Assembly: GCA_026417115.1 (NCBI GenBank)
Contig: JAOADW010000012.1
Span: 1 to 64,000, forward strand
Direction of reading: 5' to 3'
Origin: Rhodocyclaceae bacterium
Lineage (GTDB): Bacteria > Pseudomonadota > Gammaproteobacteria > Burkholderiales > Rhodocyclaceae
Length of the DNA stretch: 64,000 nt
The translations under genes and the position numbers were made by a program. Below are positions 1 to 8,597 of this stretch, piece after piece. The notes under the pieces are model-generated. The model made no database searches. It saw nothing but the letters and a program-made list of their open reading frames with translations, and was not told the origin of the DNA. Each line of letters begins with the position of its first letter. Within the stretch, counting starts at the first letter, position 1.

Positions 1-1
1 G

Positions 2-73
2 GCCGGCACCAAGCCCATGCACCTCATGCAGGGATTCTATAATGAGATCGAAGCCGTCGTCGGGATGCGGTGA
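2..73 (+). CDS. C-terminal tail of an unidentified protein (partial, cut by window edge)
   Basis: Frame 2 is open from the window edge to a TGA at 71-73 and would give the last 23 residues of a protein ending in EIEAVVGMR. It lies upstream of and in the same direction as the AmmeMemoRadiSam cassette, with about 110 bases between. I do not recognise the family from so short a tail. The open frame and the clear gap before the next ribosome binding site are the only support. Confidence 0.45.
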   Translation, partial: AGTKPMHLMQGFYNEIEAVVGMR

Positions 74-182
74 CAGTGTTTGCCGGCAGAAGCCGCCTCG
101 ATCTGACCGCAGGCGCCGTTCCCTCCACGCGTGGGGCAGAAAAGGGATTTAGCGCAGGAACGCTCTGGAAAGGAGAAAGGCG

Positions 183-1007
183 ATGAGCGTCGCACGAACT
201 CGCGAACCCGCGGTCGCAGGTTTGTTCTACCCGGAAGACGCCAAGAGCTTGGCGGGCGAGGTAGAAGCTTTGTTGCACGAGGCAAGGAGGAAAGCCGGAA
301 GACCACGACCGAAGGCATTGATCGTTCCCCATGCAGGTTACCTTTATTCTGGGCCGATCGCGGCAAGCGCCTATGCGTTATTGTCCGAACACCGAGAGGG
401 CTTCCGCCGCGTCGTGCTCGCCGGTCCATGCCATCGGGTTGCGGTACGCGGCATCGCCATCCCCAGCGTCTCGCATTTTGCCACCCCTCTGGGAGTGATT
501 CCGATCGATCGCGCCGCCCTCGCGAAGATCGAGGGTTTGCCTCAAATCGTCATTTCGGACGCCGCGCATCGCGACGAGCATGCATTGGAAGTGCAGCTTC
601 CATTTCTGCAACGCGTGCTCGATGACTTTTCGCTGGCGCCGCTGGCCGTTGGCTTCGCCAGCCCCCAAGAGGTCGCCGAAGTGTTCGATTGCCTATGGGG
701 AGGAGAAGAGACGCTGATCGTCGTCAGCTCCGACCTCTCGCATTATCACCCTTACGAAGAGGCGCGCCGCCGGGATACGGCAACCGTGCGCGAGATCGAG
801 CGGCTCGGATTGCTTTCAGACCATGAACAGGCCTGCGGCGCCACGCCGATCAATGGATTGATCACCGTCGCGCGCGCAAAGGGGCTCGTGCCCGAATTGC
901 TCGACCTGCGCAACTCCGGAGATACGAGCGGCGATCGCCTGCAGGTCGTCGGCTATGCGAGTTTCGCGTTTTTCGAGGCAAAAGACGCCCTCATCCATCA
1001 TGCCTGA
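183..1007 (+). CDS. amrB: AmmeMemoRadiSam system protein B (MEMO1 family)
   Basis: 274 aa, the usual size for the MEMO1 family, which shares a fold with class III extradiol dioxygenases. Family motifs are present in order: PHAGYLYSGPIAASAYA near residue 50, an AGPCHRV stretch near 80, DEHALEVQLPFLQRV near 130, SSDLSHYHPYEEA near 185 and a C-terminal VGYASFAF. The histidines of PHAGY and DLSHYHP correspond to the metal-site region of extradiol enzymes. The start follows a good ribosome binding site (GGAAAGGAGAAAG). The gene overlaps the next one by 8 bases, so the three genes are almost certainly one transcript. The bacterial function is not established. Family assignment is firm and the chemistry unknown. 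Confidence 0.93.
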   Translation: MSVARTREPAVAGLFYPEDAKSLAGEVEALLHEARRKAGRPRPKALIVPHAGYLYSGPIAASAYALLSEHREGFRRVVLAGPCHRVAVRGIAIPSVSHFATPLGVIPIDRAALAKIEGLPQIVISDAAHRDEHALEVQLPFLQRVLDDFSLAPLAVGFASPQEVAEVFDCLWGGEETLIVVSSDLSHYHPYEEARRRDTATVREIERLGLLSDHEQACGATPINGLITVARAKGLVPELLDLRNSGDTSGDRLQVVGYASFAFFEAKDALIHHA

Positions 1008-1563
1008 GCTCGATCCCAACTTGGGGAAGGCCCTACTCGTGCGCGCCCGCAACGCGATTGGCGCACGATTCGGCTTTCCGCCGGTTGCCGAGCCAGAGCA
1101 CCCGGCGCTTTCCAAGCCGGGTGCTACCTTTGTGACGCTCACCAAAAACGGCGAATTGCGTGGCTGCATCGGCTCGCTCGAAGCCTGGCGCGCGCTCGAT
1201 GAGGACATACGCGCCAATGCCGTAGCCGCAGCCTTCGAGGACCCGCGTTTCCCGCCACTGGCCCCGGATGAATTCCCAGTCGTCCGGGTGGAGGTTTCGC
1301 TCCTCTCCCCTGCCTCGCCAATCGCTTTCCGCGACGAGCCCGATGCAATCCGACAACTGCGCCCCGGCATCGATGGGGTGATTTTCGTCTGTCGCGGCCG
1401 ACGGGCGACTTTTCTCCCTCAGGTATGGGAAAGTTTGCCTGTCCCCGAAACGTTCCTCGCTCACCTGAAACAAAAGGCGGGCTTTTCGCCCACATTCTGG
1501 TCCCCTGAGGTCAGACTTTATCGCTACGAGGTGCAGAAATGGAAAGAAAGGGAGAGGAGCTGA
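1000..1563 (+). CDS. amrA: AmmeMemoRadiSam system protein A (AMMECR1 domain)
   Basis: 187 aa, a single AMMECR1 domain. The family hallmark LRGCIGSLEAWR lies at about residues 51-62, followed by the conserved AFEDPRFPPLAPDE segment. I chose the ATG at 1000, inside the last codons of the MEMO gene, over an in-frame ATG at 955, because the overlap implies translational coupling and the protein then starts just before the domain. Its 3' end overlaps the radical SAM gene by 25 bases. The cassette is widespread in bacteria and archaea, and a role in modifying a protein or RNA has been suspected but not shown. Nothing in the sequence identifies the substrate. Confidence 0.93.
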   Translation: MPELDPNLGKALLVRARNAIGARFGFPPVAEPEHPALSKPGATFVTLTKNGELRGCIGSLEAWRALDEDIRANAVAAAFEDPRFPPLAPDEFPVVRVEVSLLSPASPIAFRDEPDAIRQLRPGIDGVIFVCRGRRATFLPQVWESLPVPETFLAHLKQKAGFSPTFWSPEVRLYRYEVQKWKERERS

Positions 1564-2633
1564 CGGGAGTCCCCGCACGTTGGTGGCGCAAACTTCCCGA
1601 CGGGCGCATTCAATGCGAACTATGCCCACGCGATTGCAGGCTCCACGAGGGTCAGCGTGCAGCATGTTTCGTGCGCGCCAACAAGGACGGCCAAATGATT
1701 TTGACGACCTATGGCCGCAGTAGCGGCTTTTGCATCGACCCCATCGAAAAAAAGCCCTTGCACCATTTTTACCCTGGCTCTTCGGTGCTTTCGTTTGGCA
1801 CCGCGGGGTGCAATCTCGCCTGTAAGTTTTGTCAAAACTGGGATATCTCGAAATCACGCGAGATGGACACGCTGATGGATCAAGCAAGTCCCGCATCGAT
1901 CGCGCAAGCAGCCAAGCGCTACGGCGCAAGGAGCGTCGCCTACACCTACAACGACCCCGTGATCTTCGCCGAATATGCGATGGACACAGCCGACGCCTGC
2001 CATGCGCTGGGGATCTTTTCCGTCGCCGTGACCGCGGGTTACATGCACCTTGCGCCCGCGCGTGAGTTTTACGCCAAGATGGACGCCGCCAACATCGACC
2101 TCAAAGCATTCACTGAAGACTTTTATTTCAAGCTCTGTGGCGGGCATCTAAAGCCGGTACTCGATCTGATCTCGATGGTGCATCATGAGACCTCCTGCTG
2201 GATCGAATTGACGACGTTGCTGATTCCTGGTTACAACGATTCGGATGACGAGATCAAGGCGCTCGCGGAATGGTGCTATCGAGAACTGGGCCCCGACGTG
2301 CCTTTGCACTTTTCCGCGTTCCATCCGGACTTCAAGTTACTCGACGTTCCCTCTACGCCGCCGTCTACGCTGCGCCGCGCGCGTCACATCGCCATGGAAG
2401 TCGGTCTACGCTACGTTTATACGGGCAACGTGCATGATCGCAGTGGCGATGCGACCTATTGCCCGCACTGCGGTCGCGCGGTGATCGAGCGTGATTGGTA
2501 TGAGATTCTTGCATACTCGCTCGACGAACAAGGCCGCTGCCAGTACTGTGGCACGGCCATCGCCGGACGTTTCGGCCATTTCGGCCGGCCCTTCGGCGCG
2601 CGGCGCATCCCAGTCGTATTGCACGAGGCCTGA
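1539..2633 (+). CDS. amrS: AmmeMemoRadiSam system radical SAM enzyme
   Basis: 364 aa. The radical SAM cluster motif CNLACKFCQNWD (CxxxCxxC) lies near residues 91-102, after an N-terminal Cys-rich region (CELCPRDCRL at about 26-35). Near the C-terminus are two CxxC pairs (CPHCG and CQYCG) that look like a zinc ribbon. Pyruvate formate-lyase-activating-like enzymes of this subfamily always occur with MEMO1 and AMMECR1 proteins, as here. Expected chemistry is reductive cleavage of S-adenosylmethionine to a 5'-deoxyadenosyl radical; the substrate is unknown. The ATG at 1539 overlaps the upstream gene, again suggesting coupling. It faces cysS, with only 4 bases between the two stop codons. Confidence 0.93.
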   Translation: MERKGEELTGVPARWWRKLPDGRIQCELCPRDCRLHEGQRAACFVRANKDGQMILTTYGRSSGFCIDPIEKKPLHHFYPGSSVLSFGTAGCNLACKFCQNWDISKSREMDTLMDQASPASIAQAAKRYGARSVAYTYNDPVIFAEYAMDTADACHALGIFSVAVTAGYMHLAPAREFYAKMDAANIDLKAFTEDFYFKLCGGHLKPVLDLISMVHHETSCWIELTTLLIPGYNDSDDEIKALAEWCYRELGPDVPLHFSAFHPDFKLLDVPSTPPSTLRRARHIAMEVGLRYVYTGNVHDRSGDATYCPHCGRAVIERDWYEILAYSLDEQGRCQYCGTAIAGRFGHFGRPFGARRIPVVLHEA

Positions 2634-2637
2634 TTCT

Positions 2638-4005
2638 TTACGCTCGGCGCCAAGTGGTCCCGGTAGGAGTGTCTTCGAGCACGATGCCGGCCGCTTTCAG
2701 TTCCTCGCGAATGCGATCCGCTTCCGCCCAATTTTTGGCTTTCTTGGCCTGCGTCCGCGCAGCGATTCTAGCCATGATGTCGGCTTCGCTGAGGCTTGCG
2801 CCCGCCTGTAAAAACTGCCGGGAATCGCGCTGCAACAACCCCAGGATCCCCCCCAACCCTTGGAGCTCGGCCGCGAGCTGCGGATCTTTGCTGCGGTTGA
2901 GCGCGTTGGCGAGATCGAACAACACCGCAATCGCCTCGGGAGTGTTGAAATCGTCGTCCATGGCTTCTTTGAAGCGGCGCGCATGCGCTTCGTCCCAATC
3001 GATCGCAGGCGTCGCCTCAAACCCCTTGAGCGCCGTATAAAGACGGGCAAGCGCCGCTTTCGCGTCTTCGAGATGGGCGTCGGAATAGTTGAGCGGACTG
3101 CGATAGTGGGCGCGCAAGATAAAGAAGCGCACCACCTCGGCATCGTATCGCTTCAACACATCGCGGATGGTGAAAAAGTTGCCCAGTGATTTCGACATCT
3201 TCTCATCGTCGACGCGCACGAAGCCGTTATGCATCCAGTAATTGACGAAAGGTTTGTTTGACGCCCCTTCGCTTTGCGCAATCTCATTTTCGTGATGGGG
3301 GAATTGGAGATCCTGTCCCCCACCATGGATGTCGAAATGTTCCCCCAGCAGCGCCTGGCTCATCGCCGAGCATTCGATGTGCCACCCAGGACGCCCTGGC
3401 CCCCAAGGCGAATCCCATTTGACCTCATCGGGTTCCTCTGCTTTCGCGTGCTTCCACAAGACGAAATCGAGCGGATCTTGTTTCCCTTCGGCAATCTCGA
3501 CGCGGCTTCCGGCGCGAAGATCTTCCAAGGATTTACCCGAAAGCCGCCCGTAGCGGGGGAATTTGCGCACCGCATAGCAGACGTCGTGGTTCGCAGCCAC
3601 GTAAGCGTAGCCGTTCTTCTCAAGCCTTGCGATGAGTTCCTGCATCTTGTCGACGTAGGCGGTCGCGCGCGGTTCGTGATCCGGCGGCAAGACGCCCAAA
3701 GCCGCAGCGTCCTCATGCATCGCCGCAATGAAACGATCCGTAAGCTTTTTGATCGACTCGCCGTTTTCTTGTGCCCGCTTGATGATCTTGTCATCGATAT
3801 CGGTGATGTTGCGCACGTAGGTCACGCGATAGCCGGAAGCTTCGAGCCAGCGCTTCACCATGTCGAACACCACCATCACACGCCCATGCCCGAGGTGGCA
3901 ATAGTCATAGACGGTCATGCCACAGACATACATGCGAACGCGCCCCGGCTCGATCGGCGTGAAGACTTCGAGTGAGCGGGTGAGAGAGTTGTAAATCTTG
4001 AGCAT
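2638..4005 (-). CDS. cysS: cysteinyl-tRNA synthetase
   Basis: 455 aa, matching the usual 460. It charges tRNA-Cys with cysteine in the cytoplasm. The protein begins [10 protein letters not shown], as in the family. The zinc-site cysteine and class I HIGH motif appear as [15 protein letters not shown] near residue 30, and the KMSKS loop as [12 protein letters not shown] near residue 270. WHIECSAMS and the [12 protein letters not shown] segment carry further zinc ligands. An in-frame TTG or GTG extension upstream exists, but the ATG at 4005 fits the conserved N-terminus. It is a single gene facing the AmmeMemoRadiSam cassette and divergent from the TPR gene. Confidence 0.97.
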   Translation of the reverse strand: MLKIYNSLTRSLEVFTPIEPGRVRMYVCGMTVYDYCHLGHGRVMVVFDMVKRWLEASGYRVTYVRNITDIDDKIIKRAQENGESIKKLTDRFIAAMHEDAAALGVLPPDHEPRATAYVDKMQELIARLEKNGYAYVAANHDVCYAVRKFPRYGRLSGKSLEDLRAGSRVEIAEGKQDPLDFVLWKHAKAEEPDEVKWDSPWGPGRPGWHIECSAMSQALLGEHFDIHGGGQDLQFPHHENEIAQSEGASNKPFVNYWMHNGFVRVDDEKMSKSLGNFFTIRDVLKRYDAEVVRFFILRAHYRSPLNYSDAHLEDAKAALARLYTALKGFEATPAIDWDEAHARRFKEAMDDDFNTPEAIAVLFDLANALNRSKDPQLAAELQGLGGILGLLQRDSRQFLQAGASLSEADIMARIAARTQAKKAKNWAEADRIREELKAAGIVLEDTPTGTTWRRA

Positions 4006-4126
4006 GCTTCGTTTCCCGAGTAAGAGGACAGAATTATCCACGAGACGGCGAAAAATGCTGAAATGAACGACCGTCAAGCGTTTTTTTCCGCATGCACGAC
4101 GCCCAGGGGGCCTGGGCCTTCTTTGC

Positions 4127-4132
4127 TAGAAT
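4127..4132 (+). promoter_or_regulatory. candidate -10 box (TAGAAT) for the TPR / L,D-transpeptidase genes
   Basis: TTGCTAGAATCG matches a sigma-70 -10 element with an extended TG-like context. No good -35 is visible 17 bases upstream. If used, transcription would start near 4140, which is downstream of the first in-frame ATG of the TPR gene and supports the GTG start at 4167. Confidence 0.35.
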
Positions 4133-4166
4133 CGACGGCCAAATCGATTTTTCCGTCCCTTCGGCC

Positions 4167-5231
4167 GTGAATCGTGCATTCTTTGCTCTGAGCTATTCCT
4201 CCCGGCGGCTCGCTGGGCTCGTGGCGTGTGTGGCCGCCACATGTCTTACGCCCGTCTATGCCTCGATCGAAGACGCCCAGCAAATGATCCGAGCGGGACA
4301 GCACGCGAAGGCGCTCGAACTCGTCGAGCGCCATCTGAAAAACCACCCCAAGGATGTCCAAGCGCGCTTCCTCAAAGGCGTTGCGTTGATGGGATTGAAC
4401 CGCGCAGCGGAAGCCGAGGCAGTCTTCAAGAAAATCACCGAGGAACAGCCCAACCTGCCCGAACCCTACAACAATCTGGCCGTCATTTACGCGCAACAGA
4501 AACAATATGACAAGGCGCGCGAGGCGCTCGAAGCAGCGATCCGCACCCATCCCGCCTATGCCACTGCACACGAAAATCTCGGAGACATCTATGCGCGGCT
4601 TGCCAGTCAGGCCTATGGCAAGGCCTTGCAGCTCGATGCCGCAAACACGGTGGCGCAGGCGAAGCTTGCGATGATCAATGAACTGATCGGCGCCTCGGCC
4701 GCCAAGGCAGCCACGCCGCCTGCCGCCAGCACGAAGTCCGCGCCTGAAAAAGCTGTGCCCACAAGACCTGAAGCTGGGGGGACGACGACCCTGGCGCCTT
4801 CCTCGCCCACAGGGGCGCCGAAACCCCCACAGGAGGCGAAGGCGCAAGAAACATCGCCGCCAAGCAAACCCACCACGCCGGCATCGCCTGCCCCCGAGGA
4901 AGAAATCGCCGCATTCGTCGATGGCTGGCTTTCGGCGTGGTCCCGTAAGGACGTCAAGGCCTATCTCGCCCATTATGCCGCCGATTTCACGCCCCCCAAG
5001 GGCCAGTCTCGCAGCGAATGGGAAAACGAACGCAAGCAGCGGCTGACTAAGCCAGGCCCGATCCAAGTGCGCCGCGAGTCGCTTACGATCAAACCAGACA
5101 ATCATGGTTCGGTCTCGGTGCGTTTCCGGCAACATTACCAGTCGGCGAACTTCAAGGCCTCCTCGTCGAAAACGTTGCTGCTCGCCAAGCGCAATGGTGC
5201 TTGGCAGATCCTCAAAGAAACTGCAGAATGA
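4167..5231 (+). CDS. exported TPR protein with C-terminal NTF2-like (Cds6-type) domain
   Basis: About 354 aa from the GTG at 4167. An ATG at 4092 is also in frame, but would put extra residues before the signal peptide and lies ahead of the candidate -10 box. From 4167 the protein opens with a basic then hydrophobic segment ending CLTPVYA, a plausible signal peptide. Three to four TPR units follow (segments such as AEAVFKKITEEQPNLPEPYN). Then comes a low-complexity Ala/Pro/Lys/Thr linker and a C-terminal domain of about 110 aa (EEIAAFVDGWLSAWSRKDV...). The same C-terminal domain ends the next gene, with which it shares an ATGA overlap. Probably periplasmic and working with the neighbouring transpeptidase on the cell wall; that partnership is inference. 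Confidence 0.75.
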   Translation: MNRAFFALSYSSRRLAGLVACVAATCLTPVYASIEDAQQMIRAGQHAKALELVERHLKNHPKDVQARFLKGVALMGLNRAAEAEAVFKKITEEQPNLPEPYNNLAVIYAQQKQYDKAREALEAAIRTHPAYATAHENLGDIYARLASQAYGKALQLDAANTVAQAKLAMINELIGASAAKAATPPAASTKSAPEKAVPTRPEAGGTTTLAPSSPTGAPKPPQEAKAQETSPPSKPTTPASPAPEEEIAAFVDGWLSAWSRKDVKAYLAHYAADFTPPKGQSRSEWENERKQRLTKPGPIQVRRESLTIKPDNHGSVSVRFRQHYQSANFKASSSKTLLLAKRNGAWQILKETAE

Positions 5232-6421
5232 AAACCCTTGCTCGGGCGGCATTGTTATGGCTCGGCTTCGTGTTGGGGCAAGCCCTCGCAGCGGACAAAT
5301 CGCTACCGCGCTATACCGACGCTGGTCCTGAGCCGTTGCTGGCGCGCGTTTTCGAATACATCGAAAAGAGCCATTGGGAAGCCGCTCTGCAAGAAACGGA
5401 GAAGTTGCTTGCCGCCTATCCGAATTTCCGCCTCGCGCATTTGATCAAGGGGGACCTCCTGTTGGCCCGCACACGCCCGCTTTCCCGTTTTGGCGAAGGT
5501 GGCGAAGCGGCAGATGCGGCAAAAGTCAACGACTTGCGTGAAGAGGCCATCGCGCGCTTGCGCGCCTATCGAGAAAAGCCGCGCCAGGACGCCGTGCCCC
5601 GGTATCTCCTGCAGCTCTCGGCCAATCAACAATATGCGATCGTGATCGACACCGAGCGCTCCCGGCTCTACCTCTACCGTAACGACCAGGGCACGCCGCG
5701 TTTCGTCGCGGACTATTACGTATCCCATGGCAAACTAGGAACGGAAAAGATGCGTGAAGGGGACAAAAAGACCCCGATTGGCGTCTATCGTGTCATCGCC
5801 TCGATTCCGCGCCAGAAGCTATCGGATTTCTATGGCAGCGGCGCTTTCCCGCTCGATTACCCCAATGCCTGGGACAAAAAGAAGGGGCGCAACGGCCACG
5901 GGATCTGGCTGCATGGCACGCCCGCAGACACCTTTGCACGACCGCCGAAAGCCTCCGATGGCTGTGTGGTGCTGGCTAACCCCGATCTCGAGGAGCTCGC
6001 CCGCCACCTCCAAATCGGTGCCACACCGGTGATCATCAGCAATCGCGTCGAATGGCTCTCTCTCGACGACTGGCGCAATGAACGCCAGGCGCTGCTTGCG
6101 ATGATCGAAGAATGGCGGAAAGACTGGGAGAGTCTCGATCTTGACCGCTATGCGCGCCACTACGCGCGGGAGTTCTCAAGTGGAACGATGGATCGGTCGG
6201 CATGGCTTGCCCATAAAAGCCGGGTCAATGCCAGCAAGCAATGGATCAAGATCGGCATCGACAACATCAGCATGTTCCGCAACCCTGGCAAAGAGGAATA
6301 CGTCGTTGTAACCTTCGAGCAAGACTACCGCAGCAGCAATCTTTCTCAGCGTACGCAAAAGCGGCAATACTGGATCAAGGAAGAAGGCCGCTGGAAGATC
6401 CTGCAGGAAGAGACCCTCTGA
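5228..6421 (+). CDS. L,D-transpeptidase (YkuD) with C-terminal Cds6-type NTF2-like domain
   Basis: 397 aa. It starts MKTLARAALLWLGFVLG, a signal peptide ending near ALAAD; the ATG overlaps the previous stop as ATGA. The YkuD domain covers about residues 135-270: YAIVIDTERSRLYLYRN, then GIWLHGTPADT and the catalytic SDGCVVL, with Cys as nucleophile and His in the HGT motif. This family forms 3-3 or Braun-lipoprotein-type cross-links to meso-diaminopimelate in the periplasm. Residues from about 290 form an NTF2-like domain (AMIEEWRKDWESLDLDRYAR) that resembles the end of the upstream TPR protein. Two cyclophilin genes follow closely. Family call firm; the exact cross-link made is unknown. Confidence 0.88.
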   Translation: MKTLARAALLWLGFVLGQALAADKSLPRYTDAGPEPLLARVFEYIEKSHWEAALQETEKLLAAYPNFRLAHLIKGDLLLARTRPLSRFGEGGEAADAAKVNDLREEAIARLRAYREKPRQDAVPRYLLQLSANQQYAIVIDTERSRLYLYRNDQGTPRFVADYYVSHGKLGTEKMREGDKKTPIGVYRVIASIPRQKLSDFYGSGAFPLDYPNAWDKKKGRNGHGIWLHGTPADTFARPPKASDGCVVLANPDLEELARHLQIGATPVIISNRVEWLSLDDWRNERQALLAMIEEWRKDWESLDLDRYARHYAREFSSGTMDRSAWLAHKSRVNASKQWIKIGIDNISMFRNPGKEEYVVVTFEQDYRSSNLSQRTQKRQYWIKEEGRWKILQEETL

Positions 6422-6432
6422 CCCCTGATCCC

Positions 6433-7002
6433 ATGAAAACGCTCATAGCCCTCCTCCTCTCGCTCGCGTCGGCATTCGCCTTCTGCGCCAACCCGCGCGT
6501 CGAGCTCGTGACGACGGTGGGGGTGATCGTGCTCGAATTGGATGAGGCACGTGCCCCCAAAACCGTGACCAACTTTCTCTCCTATGTGCGCGAGGGTTTT
6601 TACGACGGCACGATCTTCCATCGCGTCATCGACGACTTCATGATCCAAGGCGGAGGACTAACCCCAGAGCTCAAGGAAAAACCGACGCGCGCGCCGATCG
6701 AAAACGAAGCCAACAATGGGCTCAAGAATGTGGCGGGGGCCATCGCCATGGCCAGAACCCGAGATCCCCATTCGGCGAGCGCTCAGTTTTTCATCAATCT
6801 GAAGGATAACCCCTTCCTCGATCACCCTGGCCGGGACGGCTGGGGTTATGCGGTGTTTGGCCGCGTCGTCAAAGGCTTTGACGTCGTGCAGAAGATCGGC
6901 AAGCTTCCTACGACGAGCAGAGGTCCGCACCAAAACGTCCCTGTGACGCCCGTCATCATCGAGAAAGCGCGCATCCTATCCCCCACGGAGAAAACGCCAT
7001 GA
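6433..7002 (+). CDS. ppiA: peptidyl-prolyl cis-trans isomerase, cyclophilin type, exported
   Basis: 189 aa. It starts [20 protein letters not shown], a signal peptide, so the enzyme should act in the periplasm on folding proteins. The cyclophilin core is clear: [21 protein letters not shown] with the catalytic Arg in FHRVI, then [10 protein letters not shown] and [13 protein letters not shown]. It lies 11 bases after the L,D-transpeptidase, and its stop overlaps the start of the next cyclophilin as ATGA. The two isomerases are alike over their whole cores and look like a local duplication in which one copy keeps a signal peptide. Confidence 0.93.
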   Translation: MKTLIALLLSLASAFAFCANPRVELVTTVGVIVLELDEARAPKTVTNFLSYVREGFYDGTIFHRVIDDFMIQGGGLTPELKEKPTRAPIENEANNGLKNVAGAIAMARTRDPHSASAQFFINLKDNPFLDHPGRDGWGYAVFGRVVKGFDVVQKIGKLPTTSRGPHQNVPVTPVIIEKARILSPTEKTP

Positions 7003-7490
7003 TCAAACTCACGACCAATTACGGCGTCATCACGATCGAACTCGATCATGCGAAAGCGCCAAAGACGGCGGCTAATTTCGAACAGTATGTGCGCGAGGGT
7101 TTCTATGACGGCACGCTGTTTCACCGAGTCATCGACGGGTTCATGATCCAAGGGGGCGGATTCGTGCGCGGCATGAAGCAGAAGCCGACGCGCGCGCCGA
7201 TCGAGAACGAAGCCAATAATGGCTTATCCAACCAGCGTGGCACGATCGCCATGGCGCGCACAAGCGATCCTCACTCGGCGACGGCGCAATTTTTCATCAA
7301 CGTCGCCGACAATGATTTTCTCGATTTTCGTGCGCCAACCGGCAATGGCTGGGGATATTGCGTTTTCGGGCGCATCGTCGAGGGCATGGACGTCGTCGAT
7401 GCAATCAAAAGCGTGCCTACGGGAAGCCGCGGCTTTCATCAGGATGTGCCACTCGAAGACGTCGTGATCGAAAAAGCGGAGATCGTCTGA
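6999..7490 (+). CDS. ppiB: peptidyl-prolyl cis-trans isomerase B, cytoplasmic cyclophilin
   Basis: 163 aa, the standard length for PpiB, with no signal peptide (starts [17 protein letters not shown]). Catalytic segment [21 protein letters not shown]; also [13 protein letters not shown] and [14 protein letters not shown]. It catalyses proline cis-trans isomerisation in the cytoplasm. The ATGA overlap with the upstream exported cyclophilin indicates translational coupling. lpxH follows after 12 bases, the same ppiB-lpxH order found in many betaproteobacteria. Confidence 0.95.
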   Translation: MIKLTTNYGVITIELDHAKAPKTAANFEQYVREGFYDGTLFHRVIDGFMIQGGGFVRGMKQKPTRAPIENEANNGLSNQRGTIAMARTSDPHSATAQFFINVADNDFLDFRAPTGNGWGYCVFGRIVEGMDVVDAIKSVPTGSRGFHQDVPLEDVVIEKAEIV

Positions 7491-7502
7491 GTCTGTTCGC
7501 CG

Positions 7503-8255
7503 ATGCCCATGGCAAAGACCGGCGCCAGGCCCACGCTTTTCGTTTCCGACATTCATCTGAGCGCCCACGATGCTGAGCTTACCGAACTGTTTTTGTCTTT
7601 CTTGGCTGGCCCGGCCCGCAGCGCCGCTTCCCTGATCATCCTTGGCGACCTCTTCGATGCTTGGGCTGGAGACGATGATCTCGCCGCTCCCTTCAACGCC
7701 GGCATCGCTCGCGCCTTGCGTGCGCTTGCGGAGAGCGGTACGGACGTCGCGCTCATGCATGGCAACCGGGATTTTCTGATCGGCGATGATTTCGCTCGCG
7801 CTGCAGGAGTCACTCTGCTGCCAGATCCAAGCGTGCGAGAAATCGCCGGCCAGCGCGTCCTGCTCTCCCATGGCGATGGCTTTTGCACAAACGATCTCGA
7901 CTACCAACGCTTCCGCGCCGAGATCCGGAAGCCATCCTGGAAAGAAGCCTTTCTTCACAAGCCATTGAGCGAACGCAAACAGATGATTGCGAAGCTACGC
8001 GCCCAGAGCGAATACGAAAAGAAAAAAAAGCGCGCAGCCACGATGGACGTCTCTTTAGCCTCCGTGTGTGAGGCCTGCTGCACCTATCGCGCGACGATCT
8101 TGGTGCATGGCCATATCCACCGTGCAGGCCGCTTTCACCACGTCTGCCATGAAAGCGAGTGCACGCGCTGGGTATTGGGCGCATGGAGCTCTAGCCAAGG
8201 CAGCGTCCTGGCCGCCGACGATCAAGGATGGCGGTGGCTTTCGACTTCTCCTTAG
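7503..8255 (+). CDS. lpxH: UDP-2,3-diacylglucosamine diphosphatase
   Basis: 250 aa. A calcineurin-like phosphoesterase that makes lipid X in lipid A biosynthesis at the inner membrane. Metal-site motifs are all visible: FVSDIHLS near residue 14, ILGDLFDAWAGDDD near 48, MHGNRDFLIGDDFA near 83, LSHGDGFCTND near 120 and the C-terminal HGHIHRAGRF. An ATG one codon pair later (MAKTG) is an alternative start. It closes the run that began with the TPR gene; behind it lies a short non-coding stretch and then a helicase remnant on the other strand. Confidence 0.93.
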   Translation: MPMAKTGARPTLFVSDIHLSAHDAELTELFLSFLAGPARSAASLIILGDLFDAWAGDDDLAAPFNAGIARALRALAESGTDVALMHGNRDFLIGDDFARAAGVTLLPDPSVREIAGQRVLLSHGDGFCTNDLDYQRFRAEIRKPSWKEAFLHKPLSERKQMIAKLRAQSEYEKKKKRAATMDVSLASVCEACCTYRATILVHGHIHRAGRFHHVCHESECTRWVLGAWSSSQGSVLAADDQGWRWLSTSP

Positions 8256-8353
8256 ACTCGCCCTACCCGAGCCGGCGCCAAACGCCAACAGCATACGGAG
8301 GCCAAGCAGTTCTTCCCTTTTGTTGCAGGCGAGGAAGAATCAGAGGGAATTCC
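8256..8353. other. non-coding spacer between lpxH and helicase remnant
   Basis: No start-stop structure with coding character, hairpin with T-run or repeat is seen here. Together with the remnant at 8354-8597 it forms the only stretch over 300 bases without an intact gene. Confidence 0.5.
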
Positions 8354-8597
8354 CTAGATGCCAGGGGGTTCGAGGACAAGCGGACATCCCCGCACGCGGA
8401 TGCCCGAAGACGCGTCAGATAAGGACGCGAGAGCCAGGGTAAGATGATGATCGTATGATCGTCGTAATGATCGAGACGACCGATTTCGCGCCCTTTCAAC
8501 CCTCCTTCATGGGTCAACGCTCCGACGATCGCCCGTGCGGTGGCGCCATCTCGCCTGCCGAGCGGCAAACGATAAGGCATGCCGTCCGGGCGTTCCC
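8354..8597 (-). pseudogene. C-terminal remnant of a DEAD-box RNA helicase (DeaD/DbpA-type RNA-binding domain), frameshifted
   Basis: Leftward translation from the boundary with the response regulator reads RERPDGMPYRLPLGRRDGAT, then AIVGALTHEGGLKGREIGRL, then DHTIIILP. This matches the C-terminal RNA-binding domain of DeaD/CsdA-type helicases. Near 8437-8445 the frame breaks. One frame over, the sequence continues LSDASSGIRVRGCPLVLE and stops at 8354-8356, as expected for the end of that domain. The helicase core is missing upstream: the frame runs straight into the stop codon of the response regulator gene. I read it as the tail left after a deletion or rearrangement that brought in the two-component genes. 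No start signal suggests it is still expressed. Confidence 0.7.

Noticed and set aside
4074-5252. Long leftward open frame opposite the TPR gene
   Set aside because: Shadow frame; composition is Arg/Gly-rich and follows the codon pattern of the TPR and NTF2-like coding sequence on the other strand.
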